Source: Chloroflexota bacterium (GTDB lineage Bacteria > Chloroflexota > Limnocylindria > Limnocylindrales > CSP1-4). From it: a stretch of DNA of 7,982 nucleotides. Under the pieces are notes generated by a model. The model was not told the origin of the DNA and ran no database searches. It worked only from the letters and a program-made list of their open reading frames with translations. The position numbers and the translations under genes are program-made. The DNA is taken from assembly GCA_021789355.1 (NCBI GenBank), contig JAJYJR010000254.1:1-7982 (forward strand), in the 5' to 3' direction. This document shows, one piece after another, positions 6,726-7,982 of this stretch; position 1 is the first letter of the stretch, and the number at the start of each line of letters is the position of its first letter.

Positions 6726-6770
6726 GAGGTGGTTGGCTGCGTGACCCGCCGCCGGCCGGTCCTCATCTAC

Positions 6771-6786
6771 TTGCGCAATCACGCAA
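6771..6786. promoter_or_regulatory. Putative ArsR operator, 16-base imperfect palindrome
   Basis: TTGCGCAATCACGCAA has perfect outer arms TTGCG and CGCAA around a 6-base centre. It covers the predicted -35 element and the start of the spacer. A dimeric winged-helix repressor encoded directly downstream could block polymerase here. Binding by this particular ArsR is inferred from position and symmetry only. Confidence 0.5.
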
Positions 6787-6799
6787 TATTGGCTAGCAT
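6771..6799 (+). promoter_or_regulatory. Predicted promoter of the arsR-DUF302-glutaredoxin operon
   Basis: TTGCGC (6771-6776) and TAGCAT (6794-6799) are separated by exactly 17 bases. They match the -35 at 3 of 6 and the -10 at 4 of 6. The segment is one of the few AT-richer stretches in the window. Transcription would start near 6806, leaving a leader of about 57 bases before the arsR ATG. Confidence 0.55.
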
Positions 6800-6862
6800 A
6801 CGTGACACCACGCGCACCGCCGACCGGGCGGCGCCGCGGGGGCACAGGCCGGACGGAGAACG

Positions 6863-7231
6863 ATGGACGAACGGGACGCGGAGCGGTACCGGCTCCACGC
6901 GGAGGTCTGCAAGGTCCTGACGGACCCGAAGCGGCTGACGCTGATCGACGCGCTCGCCGAGGGCGAGCGATCGGTGGGCGAGCTGGCCGCGGTCCTCGGG
7001 GTCACGCTCGCCAACGCCAGCCAGCACCTGGGCGTCATGCGCCACGCGGGGATCGTCGAGACCCGCCGCGAGGGGACCACCGTCCTGTACCGGCTGAGCG
7101 ATCCCGAGATCGTGGACGCGTGCCGGATCATCGATCGGCTGGTCGGCCGCCGCGCCCACCGGGACGTTCGCGAGGAACCGACTGCCGGGCCGGGCCGGCC
7201 CGCAACACTGGCACCCAGCGCACGGAGTTGA
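6863..7231 (+). CDS. ArsR/SmtB-family winged-helix transcriptional repressor
   Basis: This is a 122-residue DNA-binding repressor of the ArsR family, which normally acts as a dimer and leaves DNA when it senses a metal or a thiol oxidant. The typical core is visible: VLTDPKRLTLIDAL (18-31), SVGELAAVLGVTLANASQHLGVMRHAGIV as the helix-turn-helix (37-65), and the wing ETRREGTTVLYRL (66-78). The CxC metal site of SmtB/CadC-type repressors is absent in the SVGEL region. Only two cysteines occur: C16, before the VLTDPKRL helix, and C87 in the last helix (VDACRIIDRL). They could form a metal or disulfide site. They do not sit where I recall the BigR/SqrR cysteines. The C-terminal tail (about 98-122) is Pro/Ala-rich and probably disordered. 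GGAG at 6855-6858 precedes the ATG closely. It leads the operon and probably represses its own promoter through the palindrome at 6771-6786. The inducer is unknown. Confidence 0.92.
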   Translation: MDERDAERYRLHAEVCKVLTDPKRLTLIDALAEGERSVGELAAVLGVTLANASQHLGVMRHAGIVETRREGTTVLYRLSDPEIVDACRIIDRLVGRRAHRDVREEPTAGPGRPATLAPSARS

Positions 7232-7236
7232 GACCC

Positions 7237-7644
7237 ATGACCACAGTCACGCGCTACACGTTCGGCACGCGCCTCCGGATACCCATCGCCGACGCCCGTC
7301 CGCGCGTCGAAGCGGCGCTGAAGGCCGAGGGATTCGGCGTGCTGACCGAGATCGACGTGGCGGCCACGATGCGGGCGAAGCTCGGCATCGAGCAGGCCCC
7401 CTATCTCATCCTCGGAGCCTGCAACCCGTCGCTGGCGCACCGGGCGCTCGAGGCCGACCCGTCGATCGGGGCGCTCCTGCCGTGCAACGTGGTGCTGCGC
7501 GAAGTGGCCGGCGAGACCATCGTCGAGGCCCTCGACCCGGACGCGGCGCTGGGGATCGTGGACAACGCGGCCGTTGCAGCCGTCGCCGCCGATGCGCGCG
7601 AGCGACTGCAGCGCGTGGTCGCCAGCCTGGAGGTCGAGGCATGA
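7237..7644 (+). CDS. DUF302 family protein
   Basis: This is a 135-residue protein of the DUF302 family, whose exact biochemical activity is not established to my knowledge. Members are often found beside sulfur-handling and redox genes. The whole family core is visible: ALKAEGFGVLTEIDV (27-41), YLILGACNPSLAHRAL (56-71) and IGALLPCNVVL (77-87). The conserved cysteines are C62 and C83. There is no signal peptide, so it is probably cytoplasmic. The ATG at 7237 lies 5 bases after the arsR stop, with GGAG at 7224-7227. Its TGA (7642-7644) overlaps the next ATG (7641-7643) as ATGA, which suggests translational coupling with the glutaredoxin. Its length fits the family. Regulation is expected to follow the ArsR promoter upstream. 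Confidence 0.93.
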   Translation: MTTVTRYTFGTRLRIPIADARPRVEAALKAEGFGVLTEIDVAATMRAKLGIEQAPYLILGACNPSLAHRALEADPSIGALLPCNVVLREVAGETIVEALDPDAALGIVDNAAVAAVAADARERLQRVVASLEVEA

Positions 7645-7916
7645 CCGGAACAACCGCGCGTCCTCACCGGGTGCTCGTCTTCACCACCCCGACGTGCCCG
7701 TGGTGCAGCCGCGCCAAGAGCTACCTGCGCACCCGGGGCGTGCCGTTCCGCGAGATCGACATCAGCCGCGATGCCTCGGCCGCGCGCGATCTCGTCCGGC
7801 GCACCGGCCAGATGGGGGTCCCGGTCATCGAGATCGACGGCCGCCCCATCGTCGGGTTCGACCAGGGTCGCATCGACACCCTGCTCGGCCTCCGCGCCGG
7901 GTCGCCCGTCAACTGA
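7641..7916 (+). CDS. Glutaredoxin-like protein, YruB family
   Basis: This is a 91-residue thioredoxin-fold thiol-disulfide oxidoreductase, probably cytoplasmic. The redox motif TPTCPWC has its two cysteines at C19 and C22. The cis-proline loop MGVPVIEIDG has P61, and IVGFDQGRIDTLL follows (70-82). TPTCPWC, SGQMGVPV-like and VGFD strings together are characteristic of the YruB-type (TIGR02196) glutaredoxin-like group. The electron donor (glutathione, thioredoxin reductase or other) cannot be told. It is slightly longer than the usual 75-80 residues because of about 8 extra residues at each end. The start at 7641 is supported by GGAGG at 7629-7633 and by the ATGA overlap with DUF302. It is the last gene of the operon seen here. 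Its stop region (7914-7916) slightly overlaps a possible convergent gene. Confidence 0.93.
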   Translation: MTGTTARPHRVLVFTTPTCPWCSRAKSYLRTRGVPFREIDISRDASAARDLVRRTGQMGVPVIEIDGRPIVGFDQGRIDTLLGLRAGSPVN

Positions 7917-7982
7917 GCCCGGACCGCCCGGCGGCGTCGCCGTCGCGGTCCAGATCGCACATCGTCGCCAGCCAGCTGTTCG
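7909..7982 (-). CDS. Possible C-terminal end of a convergent gene, continues past the right edge
   Basis: On the minus strand one frame reads NSWLATMCDLDRDGDAAGRSGLS and stops with TGA at 7911-7909. Nearly every codon ends in G or C (all but GAT and AGT), as in the real genes here, and the composition looks like a normal protein end. It would overlap the glutaredoxin stop by 8 bases, tail to tail. Only 23 complete codons are visible, so product and function cannot be named. It could be chance. Confidence 0.35.
   Translation of the reverse strand, partial: NSWLATMCDLDRDGDAAGRSGLS

Larger units (their letters stand above)
6385..6862. other. Hairpin-rich intergenic region, 478 bases
   Basis: The gap lies between the divergent unknown gene (-) and arsR (+). 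I see no convincing gene here: the frames open across it give Arg/Pro/Ala low-complexity peptides. It holds four inverted repeats between 6483 and 6725 (listed separately), then the arsR promoter and operator at 6771-6799. No promoter for the minus-strand gene could be picked out in the 100 bases above its start. None of the conserved RNase P, tmRNA or SRP RNA strings that I know is present. Confidence 0.6.

Noticed and set aside
6385..6770. Known structured RNA (RNase P, tmRNA, SRP RNA) or tRNA in the gap
   Set aside because: None of the conserved strings of these RNAs that I know is present, and no cloverleaf could be drawn.
1..7982. Mobile element, CRISPR array, phage or toxin-antitoxin content
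   Set aside because: No transposase, integrase, spaced direct repeats, terminal repeats with target duplications, or toxin-like small gene pair was found. The genes are ordinary chromosomal families.

Overview
This 7,982-base window is uniformly GC-rich and carries seven well-supported genes plus one probable gene fragment at the right edge. It is ordinary bacterial chromosome: there is no rRNA, tRNA, CRISPR array, transposase or phage gene. Taxonomy is inference only. High GC, GCTACAGT-like -10 elements, a YruB-type glutaredoxin and a DnaE with a complete PHP metal site suggest a high-GC Chloroflexota (Limnocylindria-like) or an actinobacterium-like lineage. I favour Chloroflexota, weakly.

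Layout, left to right. (1) Bases 1-741, +: the C-terminal four fifths of a YedA-like EamA/DMT transporter whose start lies outside the window. (2) Bases 919-1680, +: a DUF2461 (TIGR02453-type) protein with its own predicted promoter and ribosome binding site. (3) Bases 1842-5795, +: dnaE, the replicative DNA polymerase III alpha subunit (1,317 aa). All catalytic aspartates, the full set of PHP metal ligands and a beta-clamp motif are present, with an unusual Gly/Asn/Pro-rich linker of about 160 residues between the OB fold and the C-terminal domain. (4) Bases 5869-6384, -: a 171-aa protein of unknown function that appears to consist of two related halves. (5) Bases 6385-6862: a 478-base gap between divergent genes. 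It contains a series of strong inverted repeats (one a perfect 15-bp stem) and, at its right end, an AT-richer promoter with an overlapping palindrome. (6) Bases 6863-7916, +: a compact three-gene unit of ArsR-family repressor, DUF302 protein and YruB-type glutaredoxin. (7) Bases 7909-7980, -: the probable C-terminal end of a convergent gene that continues beyond the window.

How the genes fit together. dnaE and the first two genes are probably separate transcription units. The arsR-DUF302-glutaredoxin genes are almost certainly one operon: there is a 5-base gap after arsR and an ATGA stop/start overlap between DUF302 and glutaredoxin. The likely arrangement is an autoregulated stress operon, with the repressor binding the palindrome over its own -35 element and two thiol-containing proteins downstream. 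A redox, metal or reactive-sulfur signal is inferred, not shown.

I found no obviously new multi-gene system. The items most worth a second look are the hairpin-rich gap at 6480-6735, the duplicated unknown protein at 5869-6384, the DnaE linker, and the ArsR/DUF302/glutaredoxin module.
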